Source: Microvirga sesbaniae (GTDB lineage Bacteria; Pseudomonadota; Alphaproteobacteria; Rhizobiales; Beijerinckiaceae). From it: a stretch of 64,000 bases of DNA. Below, piece by piece: positions 42,494 through 51,811 of the stretch. Every line of letters starts with the position of its first letter. Positions within the stretch are counted from its first letter, which is position 1. The DNA lies in contig NZ_JAMXFJ010000002.1 of assembly GCF_025460805.1 (NCBI RefSeq), positions 73,490-137,489 of the forward strand, in the 5' to 3' direction. Under the pieces are notes generated by a model that worked only from the letters and a program-made list of their open reading frames with translations, searched no databases and was not told the DNA's origin. The translations under genes were made by a program, and so were the position numbers.

Positions 42494-43938
42494 GCGAAGC
42501 GATCCCCAAGGAGGAATTCAAGGGCCCGGTCGAGGCGGATATGGGGCATCTTGGCCATGCGGCCCGCCGCATCGACCGGCAGTTTCGGCGGACGAAAGCG
42601 CGGAAACCGGAACGATCCCGGCGGGATAGCGCCCTGGAACACGGCCTCCGGCGTCTCCGGCAGCTCGCCCGGAAAGATCGCCGCTTCCGCCTCGCCGTCG
42701 AAGATCTCGTCCCCGACCCGCTCGCCGGCCTCGGGAACTCCGGCGACCGCCCGCAGGGTCTCGCGGCCCTCGCGGATGGTCGTCTCGCGGGTCGCCCGCA
42801 CGGAGGCGAGCGCCACCGTCCCGACCCGCGCCCCGGCCGCCTCGGTCCGGCGCGAGGCACGGTTCACGAGAAGGCGCAGGATCGCGTCCAGGCGGTCGTG
42901 GTCCGTGTGGTGGATGTGATCGGCCTTGGTGGCCGCGAACAGGACCCGGTCGGCCCGCGGGGAGAAAAGGCGCGACAGCAGCGTGTTGCGTCCGGTCCGG
43001 AACGCCATGAGCACCTGATCCAGCGCTTCCTCCAGTTCCGCGAGGGCCACGGGACCGGCGTCGATGGCCGCCAGCACATCGACGAGCACGATCTGGCGGT
43101 CGATGCGCTGGAAGTGATCGCGAAAGAAGGGTCGGACCACATGGGTCTTGTAGGCCTCGAAGCGTCGCTCCATGAGGGCCGCGAAGCTGCCCGGCGCGAT
43201 CGGCTGCCCGTGAGGCAGATCGAGCGGCGCGAAGGTCAGGGCGGGCGAGCCCGCGAGGTCGCCCGGCATGAGGAACCGGCCCGGCGGCGTGGTGGCGACG
43301 GCCTCCGAGCCGGCGCGCAGGGCCGTGAGATAATCCTTGAAGGCCTCGCTCGCCTTCGACGCGAGCATCTCGTCGGACGCCCCTGAAGGATCGAGCGCTT
43401 TCAAGGTTTCGTGCCAGCTCCCGGCAACAGGAACGCGATCGCGCTTGCGGCTTGCTTCGATCGTCTGCCGGGACCACTCGGCGTAGCCGGCATCGAGGAG
43501 CGCAAGGTCGAGCAGCCACTCGCCCGGGTAATCCACGATGTCGAGGGCGAGAGAGGCCGGCCCCGGGCGCCAGCCGGACTTGCGCTCGTATTCCACATCC
43601 ACGCGCAACTCGCTGATCCGGTTGGTGGATTGCGGCCAGCGCCGGCTCTCCGTGAGGGCCGCCATGTGCTCCTCGTAAGGAAAGCGCGGCACCGCGTCGT
43701 CCGGCTGATGGGCCAGATGGGCCCGCCGGATCCGCCCCTCGGCGGAAGCCCGGAAGGCGGGCAGGCTCGTGCCGCGGGTGAGGTGATGCACGAGCGCGGT
43801 GGTGAAGACCGTCTTGCCGGACCGGGCGAGCCCCGTGACGCCGAGGCGGAGGGAGGGCTGGATCAGCTGCCCGGAAGCCTCCCAGATCGATTGCGCGGCG
43901 GACCCGGCGCGGGAGGCGAGATCGGTGATGACGGACAC
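42490..43938 (-). CDS. ycjX: YcjX-family P-loop NTPase
   Basis: A 482-residue protein with Walker A GLARSGKT at 36-43 (RLGVTGLARSGKTVFTTALV) and LDIVDYPGEWLLDL as the Walker B/switch region; HFQRIDRQIVLVDVLAAIDAG and VLFAATKADHIHHTDHDRL (an NKxD-like motif, TKAD) mark the GTPase-like fold. Recent structural work treats YcjX as a stress-linked GTPase. Operon with ycjF; no psp genes are nearby. Confidence 0.9.
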   Translation of the reverse strand: MSVITDLASRAGSAAQSIWEASGQLIQPSLRLGVTGLARSGKTVFTTALVHHLTRGTSLPAFRASAEGRIRRAHLAHQPDDAVPRFPYEEHMAALTESRRWPQSTNRISELRVDVEYERKSGWRPGPASLALDIVDYPGEWLLDLALLDAGYAEWSRQTIEASRKRDRVPVAGSWHETLKALDPSGASDEMLASKASEAFKDYLTALRAGSEAVATTPPGRFLMPGDLAGSPALTFAPLDLPHGQPIAPGSFAALMERRFEAYKTHVVRPFFRDHFQRIDRQIVLVDVLAAIDAGPVALAELEEALDQVLMAFRTGRNTLLSRLFSPRADRVLFAATKADHIHHTDHDRLDAILRLLVNRASRRTEAAGARVGTVALASVRATRETTIREGRETLRAVAGVPEAGERVGDEIFDGEAEAAIFPGELPETPEAVFQGAIPPGSFRFPRFRPPKLPVDAAGRMAKMPHIRLDRALEFLLGDRFA

Positions 43939-44007
43939 GAAGATGAACCTAATGCTCTCAAGCCAAGCTCGAAGGTGGGGCTTGAAGTCCTAACGTGCAA
44001 GACAGCG

Positions 44008-45081
44008 TCAGCGCTCCACGCTCGGCGCGGGGGCCCGGGAGAGGTCGGCCTTCCTCTCGTCGGACTTCGCATTCTCCTTCAGCCGCGCGGCTGCCCGCTC
44101 GACGGCTTCCTCCACCAGGTCGGGGCTGGCGCGCAGCGCCCCGAGCTCGAAGGCCGACATCGCCAGCATCACGTGGGTCAGGTTCGGTTGAGGCGTGCCG
44201 TCCTCGGCGAACAGCTTGAGATCGTCGGTGGGCTTCAACCCGAGACCTTCGACCATGCGGCCCGCATAGTTGCGGTGGCGCTGCTCCTCGGACGGACAGG
44301 CGGCAGCCACCTGAACCGTCCGGCTGGGCTTCGGCGCCGCAGAGGCGGCAACCGCCGGCTCCATCGCCGGTCTGCGCCGGGCGATGGCCTGCGGCTGCGG
44401 CGCCTTCGCCTTCTCGCCCATGCCCTCGGCGATGCTCGGGACCCGGTACTGCGGCGACCGCGGCGCCATCGGAATCACCATGGACACCCGACCCGGCCTG
44501 CCTCCAGGGCCGGCTTTCGCCGTATAGCGCACGCCGCCGCCCGTCTTGCGGCGCGAGGCGAGGTACTGAGCCCGCACGGTGCCGCCGATGCCTCTCACCG
44601 CCAGCATGGCGATCCCGCCGATGCCCGTCGCGACGCCGCATTCGGCCGGAGCCCAGCGGCGAACGATGTCCAGGGCGGACTTGCGGTTGAATTCCAGGTA
44701 ATAGCGTCGCAACAGGGTGGCGGCGGCGTCGGCTCCGTGATCGGCGGAGATGAAGCCGACATGGCCCTCGCCGTCGGTGGCGAGTTCGCCGTTCCAACGG
44801 GCGCTCTTGATGCACCAGTAGTTGTTGAGCTTGACGCAGCGGGTGACGAAGGGGCGCTCGGCCTTGAGAAGAGCCGCCATGGCCACGACGGGTTTCGGCT
44901 CCAGGGCCGCCATGGCCTCTCGGCGCCAGTTCGTGACTTCGCGACGCTCCGGCTCATAGCGCGCCTGCTGAGCGGCCGCCTCCCGGACAGGCCGCGAGGG
45001 AGTTTCGCCCGCCCCGTGATCGTCCCCGGGCAGGAGGGCACGCAGCGCAAGGGCGATCGCAAGAACCATCTGAGGCGTCAT
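44008..45081 (-). CDS. Exported protein with structural-protein-P5-like domain
   Basis: A 357-residue protein of uncertain function. A short hydrophobic N-terminus (MTPQMVLAIALALRALLPG) may be a signal or anchor. Residues about 70-155 resemble the phage structural protein P5/muralytic-like domain: CVKLNNYWCIKSARWNGE, FISADHGADAAATLLRRYYL and ALDIVRRWAPAECG. The middle is Pro/Arg-rich and disordered; the C-terminal third (HRNYAGRMVEGLGLKPTDDL) is helical. P5-like domains are suspected of acting on peptidoglycan, but that is inference here. Confidence 0.6.
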   Translation of the reverse strand: MTPQMVLAIALALRALLPGDDHGAGETPSRPVREAAAQQARYEPERREVTNWRREAMAALEPKPVVAMAALLKAERPFVTRCVKLNNYWCIKSARWNGELATDGEGHVGFISADHGADAAATLLRRYYLEFNRKSALDIVRRWAPAECGVATGIGGIAMLAVRGIGGTVRAQYLASRRKTGGGVRYTAKAGPGGRPGRVSMVIPMAPRSPQYRVPSIAEGMGEKAKAPQPQAIARRRPAMEPAVAASAAPKPSRTVQVAAACPSEEQRHRNYAGRMVEGLGLKPTDDLKLFAEDGTPQPNLTHVMLAMSAFELGALRASPDLVEEAVERAAARLKENAKSDERKADLSRAPAPSVER

Positions 45082-45205
45082 GGTAAGGATCAGCCCCCGC
45101 TTCGGCCGAAAAGGATGGAAAAGCTTTCAGGCAGAACGATGGTAGGGCCGATCGGTTCAGTCTCAATGCATGATGCTGGTCCTTCGGGCGCAATCGACGT
45201 CTCAA

Positions 45206-45239
45206 GCATCGGACGCGTCATCGACCTCACGCCCGATGC
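45206..45239. repeat. Family A short repeat copy 8
   Basis: GCATCGGACGCGTCATCGAC to ACGCCCGATGC. It differs by only one base from the first segment of copy 4 at 15128-15161. Confidence 0.85.
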
Positions 45240-45299
45240 TGCGAGCTTTTGCTTGGGAGCATCATGCATACGAAAGCGGGCCATGAGCGTGCCCCACTC

Positions 45300-45553
45300 C
45301 ACGTCATCACCGGCCTTGTGCCGGTGATCCCGATCGGAAGGGCGCAGCGCTTCTCCGTATCGGGATGGCCGGCACAGGGCCGGCCATGACGTGGGGAGGG
45401 TGTTGTCACCGGGCCAAACACACCACGTCATCACCGGGCTTGTCCCGGTGATCCCGATTGTTCGAGGCGCCGCGCCTCACCTTATCGGGATGGCCGGCAC
45501 AAGGCCGGCCATGACGTGCGGAGGGTATCATCACCGGGCTTGTCCCGGTGACC
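45300..45553. repeat. Family B mosaic repeat array
   Basis: Two and a half units: CACGTCATCACCGGCCTTG then TGCCGGTGATCCCGATCGG, GGGATGGCCGGCACAGGGCC then GGCCATGACGTGG, then the same order again at 45422-45515 and a third arm at 45530. It occupies most of the 573 bases between the P5-like gene and sixA. Confidence 0.85.
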
Positions 45554-45572
45554 TCGATCGCAAGACCGCCGA

Positions 45573-45654
45573 GCGCATCGTGCAGACGAAAGCGGGCCTC
45601 GAGCGTGACCCGAACGATGCGCCCCTTGAGGATGTGAGCATCGGATCCGATGCT
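45573..45654. repeat. Family A repeat copy 9
   Basis: GCGCATCGTGCAGACGAAAGC to CCGAACGATGCGC, then GAGCATCGGATCCGATGCTC, a nearly perfect 20-base palindrome, whose right edge forms the TAG stop of sixA. Confidence 0.85.
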
Positions 45655-46179
45655 CTAGTCGTCCTCTCCGTTCCCGAGGGATTTGGGCGTCACGAAGCGC
45701 TCGAGAGTCCCGGATTTCGGCTTGATCGCGCTCCAGGCCTCAAGCGGGAAGTCGATGACGGCAAGGCCGGCGGTCGGGTATTTCTGTCCGAGCCGCAGGA
45801 TCCCGTCGACATCACCCTCGCCGATGAGAAGCTTCGCGAGTTCCTCGAAGCCGGGATTGTGGCCGATCATCAGCAGGGTCCCGACCCCGGGCTCCACCTC
45901 CTGCACGACATCCATGAGCCGCCCGACGGGCGCCTCGTAGATCCTCCCGTCGCGGCGGGTCTCGATGTCGCCGAGGATCGACTGAACCCTCTCCCAGGTC
46001 TCCTCCGTCCGACGCGCCGGCGAGAGGATGACGAGATCGGGCTCCAGCCGCTCCCTCTTGAGATAGGTTCCCATGACGGGAGCCGCCTCCTGCCCCCGCT
46101 TGGCGAGAGGCCGGTCCAGGTCGAGGACACCGGACGGCCAGCCGGCCTTGGCGTGACGGAGGAGCAGGAGGCGAAGCAT
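45655..46179 (-). CDS. sixA: Histidine phosphatase, SixA-like
   Basis: A 174-residue phosphohistidine phosphatase of the SixA branch. The catalytic RHG-type motif is LLLRHAKAGWPSG (R8, H9); LVILSPARRTEETWERVQ carries the second arginine and LLMIGHNPGFEELAKLL the second histidine. SixA proteins remove phosphate from histidine of phosphotransfer domains. The start ATG shares its A with the TGA stop of the upstream MoxR ATPase gene, so the two are translationally coupled. Confidence 0.88.
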   Translation of the reverse strand: MLRLLLLRHAKAGWPSGVLDLDRPLAKRGQEAAPVMGTYLKRERLEPDLVILSPARRTEETWERVQSILGDIETRRDGRIYEAPVGRLMDVVQEVEPGVGTLLMIGHNPGFEELAKLLIGEGDVDGILRLGQKYPTAGLAVIDFPLEAWSAIKPKSGTLERFVTPKSLGNGEDD

Positions 46180-47027
46180 CAGCGCCCGTCCCGTCTGGCG
46201 ATGAAGGCCAGCTTCTCGAACAGCCTCACATCCTGCTCGTTCTTCAGCAAAGCCCCATGAAGCGGCGGGATGAGCTTGCGGGTATCGCGCTCCCGGAGTT
46301 GCTCAGGGCCGATGTCCTCGGAGAGCAGGAGCTTGAGCCAGTCGAGCAGCTCCGAGGTGGAGGGCTTCTTGCGCAGACCGGGAACGTCCCGCACCTCGAA
46401 GAAGATCTTCAGGGCCTCCTCGACCAACCGGTGCTTGATGCCGGGATAGTGCACCTCGACGATCCGACCCATGGTCTCCGCGTCCGGGAACCGGATGTAA
46501 TGGAAGAAGCAGCGGCGCAGGAAGGCGTCCGGAAGCTCCTTCTCGTTGTTGGACGTGATGATCACGATGGGGCGTCGGGCGGCCTTCACGGTCTCGCCGG
46601 TCTCGTAGACGAAGAACTCCATGCGGTCGAGCTCGAGCAGGAGGTCGTTCGGGAACTCGATGTCGGCCTTGTCGATCTCGTCGATGAGCAGCACGGGCCG
46701 CACCTCGGACGCGAAGGCCTCCCAGAGTTTGCCCCGCTTGATGTAGTGGCGGATGTCGGACACCCGTGGGTCGCCGAGCTGGCTGTCGCGCAGTCGTGAC
46801 ACCGCATCGTACTCGTAAAGCCCCTGCTGGGCCTTGGTGGTCGACTTGATGTGCCAGGTCAGGAGCGGTGCGTTCAGGCTCCGGGCGATCTCCTCGGCCA
46901 GGACCGACTTCCCCGTGCCGGGTTCCCCCTTCACCAGAAGGGGCCGCTCCAGGGTGATGGCCGCATTGACGGCCACCGTCAGGTCCTCGGTCGCCACATA
47001 GGTGTCGGTTCCGGCAAAACGCGCCAT
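46179..47027 (-). CDS. MoxR-family AAA+ ATPase
   Basis: A 282-residue chaperone-like ATPase. Walker A GEPGTGKS, Walker B VLLIDEIDKADIEFPNDLL, sensor 1 IITSNNEKELPDAFLRRCFF, and the C-terminal lid AALLKNEQDVRLF-like region. MoxR proteins usually work with a VWA (CoxE-like) protein to mature or load metals into enzyme complexes. A fitting VWA gene lies at 50432, 3.4 kb away on the other strand. ATG 47027 gives the usual start MARFAGTDTYVA; two upstream ATGs are less likely. Confidence 0.88.
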   Translation of the reverse strand: MARFAGTDTYVATEDLTVAVNAAITLERPLLVKGEPGTGKSVLAEEIARSLNAPLLTWHIKSTTKAQQGLYEYDAVSRLRDSQLGDPRVSDIRHYIKRGKLWEAFASEVRPVLLIDEIDKADIEFPNDLLLELDRMEFFVYETGETVKAARRPIVIITSNNEKELPDAFLRRCFFHYIRFPDAETMGRIVEVHYPGIKHRLVEEALKIFFEVRDVPGLRKKPSTSELLDWLKLLLSEDIGPEQLRERDTRKLIPPLHGALLKNEQDVRLFEKLAFIARRDGR

Positions 47028-47134
47028 TCTCACCATTCCTCGGTTTCTTCCAGACCCTAATTCCTGCCCCCGCCTTTCGGCAATCGCCTTCATAGGATAA
47101 GCCCATGACAAACGAACCGGGAGGACGATGACCT

Positions 47135-48421
47135 ATGGCCAATAACCGCTACCACAAGGACCGCATCGGCAATCACAAGCTGCGCCCTGAGACCCTCATG
47201 CTGGGCTACGGATACGACCCGACCCTGTCGGAGGGCGCCGTGAAGCCCCCGGTCTTTCTCACCTCCACCTTCGTGTTCAACAGCGCCGAGCACGGCAAGG
47301 AGTTCTTCGATTACGTGGCGGGCCGCCGCGAGCCCCCGCAGGGCGAGGCCGCGGGGCTCGTCTATTCGCGCTTCAACCACCCCAATTCCGAGATCGTCGA
47401 GGACCGGCTCGCCATCTTCGAGGAGGCGGAGGCCGGCCTCCTGTTCTCGTCCGGCATGTCGGCCATCTCCACGACGATCCTGGCCTTCGCCCGGCCGGGC
47501 GACGTGATCCTTCACTCCCAGCCCCTCTACGGCGGCACCGAGACCCTGATCGCCAAGACTTTGGCCAACATGAACATCGGGTCCATCGGTTTCGGCGACG
47601 GCGTGGACGAGGCCGGCATCCGCGCGGCCGCGAAGGAAGCTCAAGCCAAGGGCCGGGTCTCGGTCATCATGATCGAAACGCCCTCCAACCCGCTCAACAC
47701 GCTGGTAGACATCGCCCTGATCAAGAAGATCGCCGACGAGATCGGCGCGAGCCAGGGGCATCGCCCGGTGATCGTCTGCGACAACACCCTGCTCGGCCCC
47801 CTGTTCCAGAAGCCGCTCAAGGACGGGGCCGACATCTCGGTCTATTCTCTGACGAAATACGTGGGCGGCCATTCCGACCTGATCGCCGGCGCGGCGCTCG
47901 GATCCAAGGAACTGATGAAGACGGTGCGTCTGCTGCGCTCGGCCATCGGCACCCAGCTCGACCCCCATTCCTGCTGGATGATCGGGCGCTCGCTGGAAAC
48001 GCTCGCCCTGCGCATGAGCGCGGCGAACCGGAACGCTGAAATCGTGGCGCAGTTCCTGCACGAGCACCCCGGTGTGGTGAAGGTGCACCATCTCGCCTAT
48101 CTGCCCGCGGGCTCGCGGGCCAGAGAGGTCTATGAGGCCCAGTCCGACGCCCCCGGCTCGACCTTCTCTTTCGATGTCAAGGGCGGCGAGGCGGAGGCCT
48201 TCCGGGTGCTCAACGCGCTCCAGGTGTTCAAGCTCGCGGTGAGCCTCGGGGGCACCGAGTCGCTGATCTCGCACCCGGCCTCCACGACCCATTCCGGCGT
48301 GCCGAAGGCGACCCGGGATCGCCTCGGCGTTTCCGACGCCACGATCCGCGTCTCCATCGGGATCGAGCATCCGGACGACCTCGTGGCCGATCTGGCGCAG
48401 GCGCTGGCGACCCTGGATTAG
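47135..48421 (+). CDS. Cystathionine gamma-synthase/methionine gamma-lyase-family PLP enzyme
   Basis: A 428-residue Cys/Met metabolism enzyme of PLP fold type I. Phosphate-binding [18 protein letters not shown] and [20 protein letters not shown], the active lysine in [20 protein letters not shown], and [19 protein letters not shown] near the C-terminus. The [12 protein letters not shown] variant and length point to a cystathionine gamma-synthase or methionine gamma-lyase; sequence alone does not separate them. GGGAGGA precedes the ATG. Confidence 0.88.
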   Translation: MANNRYHKDRIGNHKLRPETLMLGYGYDPTLSEGAVKPPVFLTSTFVFNSAEHGKEFFDYVAGRREPPQGEAAGLVYSRFNHPNSEIVEDRLAIFEEAEAGLLFSSGMSAISTTILAFARPGDVILHSQPLYGGTETLIAKTLANMNIGSIGFGDGVDEAGIRAAAKEAQAKGRVSVIMIETPSNPLNTLVDIALIKKIADEIGASQGHRPVIVCDNTLLGPLFQKPLKDGADISVYSLTKYVGGHSDLIAGAALGSKELMKTVRLLRSAIGTQLDPHSCWMIGRSLETLALRMSAANRNAEIVAQFLHEHPGVVKVHHLAYLPAGSRAREVYEAQSDAPGSTFSFDVKGGEAEAFRVLNALQVFKLAVSLGGTESLISHPASTTHSGVPKATRDRLGVSDATIRVSIGIEHPDDLVADLAQALATLD

Positions 48422-48576
48422 CCATCGCCGCCGACCCTATCGGGATCCCCGGCCACGCCGATCGGCATGGAAACCCCATGCGCTCATGTCGCGCCCACCA
48501 TGCCGCCGGGCGCGGCATTAACCCCTTGCGCATCACTTGGACCTAGAAGGACAATATCTCTGACCGGAAGGAAGCA

Positions 48577-50370
48577 ATGGCCGCTGCGATAGACCTGCAC
48601 GCCTATCAGGAACCCATTCTTTTTCTGGCAACGGCAGGCATCGTCGTCCCCCTGTTTCACCGGCTCAAGGTCAGCCCGGTCCTGGGGTTCCTGGCGGCAG
48701 GCGCGTTGCTGGGTCCCTATGGGCTGGGGCGGCTCATGCCGAGCTATCCCTGGGTCGACTGGCTGACCTTCACGGACCCGGAGGGGACCTCCCGGTTGGC
48801 CGAGTTCGGCGTGGTCTTCCTCCTGTTCACCATCGGGATCGAGCTGTCCTGGCAGCGCCTGCGCCTCCTGCGACGCATGGTCTTCGGGTTCGGGACGCTT
48901 CAGGTCGTGCTCTGCACCCTCGCCTTGAGCCTGTTCGCGTACAAGAGCGTCGCCACCGTGACGGCCGCCGCCATCATCGGCATCGCCCTGGCCCTCTCCT
49001 CCACGGCCATCGTCCTGCCGGTCCTCGCGGAACAGAAGCGTCTCAATACCTCGCCGGGACGCGCGAGCTTCTCCGCCTTGCTCTTCCAGGACCTGGCCGT
49101 GGCGCCGATCCTGCTCACCATCGCGGTGCTGGACGTCCGGCAACCGGAGGTGACCACCCTGACCCTGGTCATGTCGCTCCTCCAGGCGGCGCTGGCGCTG
49201 GCCGTCATCGTGGTGCTCGGACGCATCGTCCTGCGACCGTTCTTCCAGATGGTGTCGACGACGAAGAGCCCCGAATTGTTCATGGCCGCCTGCCTGCTGG
49301 TGGTGCTGGTCACGAGCCTGGTCGCCGCCGCAAGCGGCCTGTCGATGGCGCTCGGCGCCTTCATTGCCGGCATCCTCCTGTCGGAAACCGAGTACCGGCG
49401 GGCCGTCGACACGACGATCCAGCCGTTCAAGGGCCTCCTGCTCGGCGTCTTCTTCGTCTCGGTCGGCATGAACCTGGACGTCGTCCGGTTTCTGGAGGCG
49501 CCGCTGACGATCCTGGGGATCGCCACTCTGGTGATCACCGTCAAGAGCGTCATCATCTTCTGGCTGAGCCGCCCCTTCGGGCTCAATGCGGCCGAGGCCG
49601 CCGAGACCGGGCTGCTGCTCGGCCCCGGCGGCGAGTTCGCGCTGGTCATCCTCGGCAGCGCGATGGCGGCCGGGCTCGTCCCGGGCGAAGCCGGCCAGAG
49701 CCTCCTCATCGTGACCACGCTCACCATGGTGGCGATTCCCTTCTTCGCCCGGCTGGGACGCCGCCTGAGCCGCCGGCTGGAGAAGAAGCGCGCCCTCGAC
49801 CCGGCGATTACGGTTCCACCCCCGCCCGAGGAGCCCGGGCGTGTCATCGTGGCCGGCTATGGCCGGGTCGGCCAGCTCGTCGGCGACATGCTCCAGCGGC
49901 ACAAGGTGCCCTACCTCGCCATCGACCTCGACCCGGCCCGCGTGGCCGAACAGCGCCGGGCCGGCAAGCCGGTCTATTTCGGGGACGGATCCTATCCCGA
50001 GTTCCTGCGCGCCTGCGGCATCGAGCAGGCGCGGGCCCTCGTCATCACCCTCGATACGCCGAGCGCCATCGGGGCGGTGGTCGCGGCCGCCCGGCAGGAG
50101 CGGCAGGACATCACCATCGTGTCCCGGGCCCGCGACGACAAGCACGCCGCTCAGCTCTACGATCTCGGCGTCGACGATGCGGTGCCCGAGACCATCGAGG
50201 CCTCCCTGCAGCTGAGCGAGGCGGTCCTGACGGATATCGGCGTTCCGATGGGGTTGGTCATTGCCTCGATCCATGAGCGGCGCGACGAATTCCGCGAAGT
50301 TCTCAAGAAGAAGAACACCCGCAACCCGGAGCGCATCGAATTCAGGGCACGTCGGACGGTTGGAAAGTGA
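48577..50370 (+). CDS. CPA2 monovalent cation:proton antiporter with RCK domain (YbaL/KefB-like)
   Basis: A 597-residue inner-membrane protein: about twelve helices of the Na+/H+ exchanger fold (residues 20-390), with SSTAIVLPVLAEQKRL and LLGPGGEFALVILGSAMAAG as CPA2 marks, then a linker and a TrkA-N/RCK domain from about 420 (GRVIVAGYGRVGQLVGDML, a nucleotide-binding Rossmann motif). It probably exports K+ or Na+ against H+ under nucleotide or glutathione control. It lies between the PLP enzyme and the VWA gene. Confidence 0.9.
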   Translation: MAAAIDLHAYQEPILFLATAGIVVPLFHRLKVSPVLGFLAAGALLGPYGLGRLMPSYPWVDWLTFTDPEGTSRLAEFGVVFLLFTIGIELSWQRLRLLRRMVFGFGTLQVVLCTLALSLFAYKSVATVTAAAIIGIALALSSTAIVLPVLAEQKRLNTSPGRASFSALLFQDLAVAPILLTIAVLDVRQPEVTTLTLVMSLLQAALALAVIVVLGRIVLRPFFQMVSTTKSPELFMAACLLVVLVTSLVAAASGLSMALGAFIAGILLSETEYRRAVDTTIQPFKGLLLGVFFVSVGMNLDVVRFLEAPLTILGIATLVITVKSVIIFWLSRPFGLNAAEAAETGLLLGPGGEFALVILGSAMAAGLVPGEAGQSLLIVTTLTMVAIPFFARLGRRLSRRLEKKRALDPAITVPPPPEEPGRVIVAGYGRVGQLVGDMLQRHKVPYLAIDLDPARVAEQRRAGKPVYFGDGSYPEFLRACGIEQARALVITLDTPSAIGAVVAAARQERQDITIVSRARDDKHAAQLYDLGVDDAVPETIEASLQLSEAVLTDIGVPMGLVIASIHERRDEFREVLKKKNTRNPERIEFRARRTVGK

Positions 50371-50431
50371 GGACCCGGTCCGTGCGCCGGATTGGCCTTG
50401 ACCTTCCTCTCCATTGCCGGACACTGGCCCG

Positions 50432-51607
50432 ATGTTCCTGACCTTCTTCACTGAGCTGCGCGCGGCCAAGGTGCCGGTTTCCTTTCGGGAATACCTGTCC
50501 CTGCTGGAGGCGCTCGACCGTGACCTCGCGGAGAAGAGCGTTGAGGAATTCTACTACCTCTCCCGGACCTGCCTGGTGAAGGATGAGCGGCATTTCGACC
50601 GGTTCGACCAGGTGTTCGCCCAGGTATTCAAGGGCATCGAGAGCATGGGCCATGCGCTCGACGCGAGCGGCATCCCCGAGGAATGGCTGCGCAAGCTCGC
50701 GGAGCGCTACCTCACGGAGGAGGAGAAAAAGCAGATCGAGGCCATGGGCTGGGACAAGCTCTGGGACAACCTCAAGGAGCGCCTGAAGGAGCAGAAGGGC
50801 CGCCACCAGGGTGGCAACAAGTGGATCGGAACCGCCGGCACCTCCCCTTACGGCGCCTACGGCTACAACCCGGAAGGCATCCGCATCGGCCAGGACAAGA
50901 ACCGCAACTTCCGTGCCGTGAAGGTGTGGGACAGGCGCGAGTTCAAGGATTTCGACGACAGCGTGGAGCTCGGCGTCCGCAACATGCGCATCGCCCTGCG
51001 CCGTCTGCGCCGTTTCGCCCGGACCGGCTCGGCCGAGGAGCTGGATCTGGACGGGACGATCCACGAGACGGCTCACAGGGGCTATCTCGAGGTGCGTCTG
51101 CGCCCCGAGCGCCGCAATGCCGTGAAGGTTCTGCTCTTCCTCGATGTCGGGGGGTCCATGGACTGGCATGTGGAGGCCGCCGAGGAGCTGTTCTCGGCCG
51201 CGCGCCTCGAGTTCAAGCACTTCGAGCACTTCTACTTCCACAACTGCGTCTACGAGAACCTCTGGAAGGACAATCGCCGGCGCTTCGACGAGGTGATCCC
51301 CACCCTCGACGTGATCCGCACCTACCCGTCCGATTACCGGGTGGTCTTCGTGGGCGACGCTTCCATGAGTCCCTACGAGGTCACCCATCCCGGCGGCTCG
51401 GTGGAGCACTGGAACGAGGAGCCCGGCCAAGCCTGGATCCGGCGCATTCTCGACCATTTCCCGAAAGCCGTGTGGCTCAACCCGGTGCCGCAGCCGCACT
51501 GGGGCTACACGCAATCCCTCACCCTGATCCGGGATCTCTTTGCGGAGCGCATGTACCCGCTCACTCTCGAAGGCATCGACCACGCGATGCGGGAACTGGT
51601 CCGCTAG
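50432..51607 (+). CDS. VWA domain protein, CoxE-like
   Basis: A 391-residue protein of the VWA/CoxE family that partners MoxR ATPases. N-terminal helical region (FFTELRAAKVPVSFREYLSL), a middle segment with TSPYGAYGYNPEGIRIGQ, and a VWA domain from about 230. The MIDAS metal motif reads D238-V-G-G-S242 rather than D-x-S-x-S, with later VFVGDASMSPYEV. ATG 50432 was taken over a TTG at 50414. The TAG stop is formed at the edge of a family A repeat. The matching MoxR gene is at 46179-47027. Confidence 0.85.
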   Translation: MFLTFFTELRAAKVPVSFREYLSLLEALDRDLAEKSVEEFYYLSRTCLVKDERHFDRFDQVFAQVFKGIESMGHALDASGIPEEWLRKLAERYLTEEEKKQIEAMGWDKLWDNLKERLKEQKGRHQGGNKWIGTAGTSPYGAYGYNPEGIRIGQDKNRNFRAVKVWDRREFKDFDDSVELGVRNMRIALRRLRRFARTGSAEELDLDGTIHETAHRGYLEVRLRPERRNAVKVLLFLDVGGSMDWHVEAAEELFSAARLEFKHFEHFYFHNCVYENLWKDNRRRFDEVIPTLDVIRTYPSDYRVVFVGDASMSPYEVTHPGGSVEHWNEEPGQAWIRRILDHFPKAVWLNPVPQPHWGYTQSLTLIRDLFAERMYPLTLEGIDHAMRELVR

Positions 51608-51661
51608 CGCATCGGACGGACCCAGAGGGCCGCGTCAGCGAAAAGCGGACCACTCTAGAGC
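51608..51661. repeat. Degenerate family A repeat copy 10
   Basis: GCGCATCGGACGGACCCAGAGG and GCGTCAGCGAAAAGCGGACC, then CTCTAGAGC. Begins directly at the VWA stop codon. Confidence 0.7.
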
Positions 51662-51811
51662 CTCAGAGGCAGAGCCGGTCGGGTTCGCGGAACGGATGCT
51701 GCGCCGCTAGCGCTGATTCCATGTGAGTGGAAGCAGCTCTCTTCTTTGCCGAGCCGCATTTTCTGACGGTGGACCGGATCCACTTCACCGAAAAATGCTC
51801 TAAGAAGCCTC

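Noticed and set aside
45300..45553. Short frames with peptides such as VITGLVPVI in the family B arrays
   Set aside because: The same peptides recur at each copy because the DNA repeat recurs; no ribosome sites and no frame preference.
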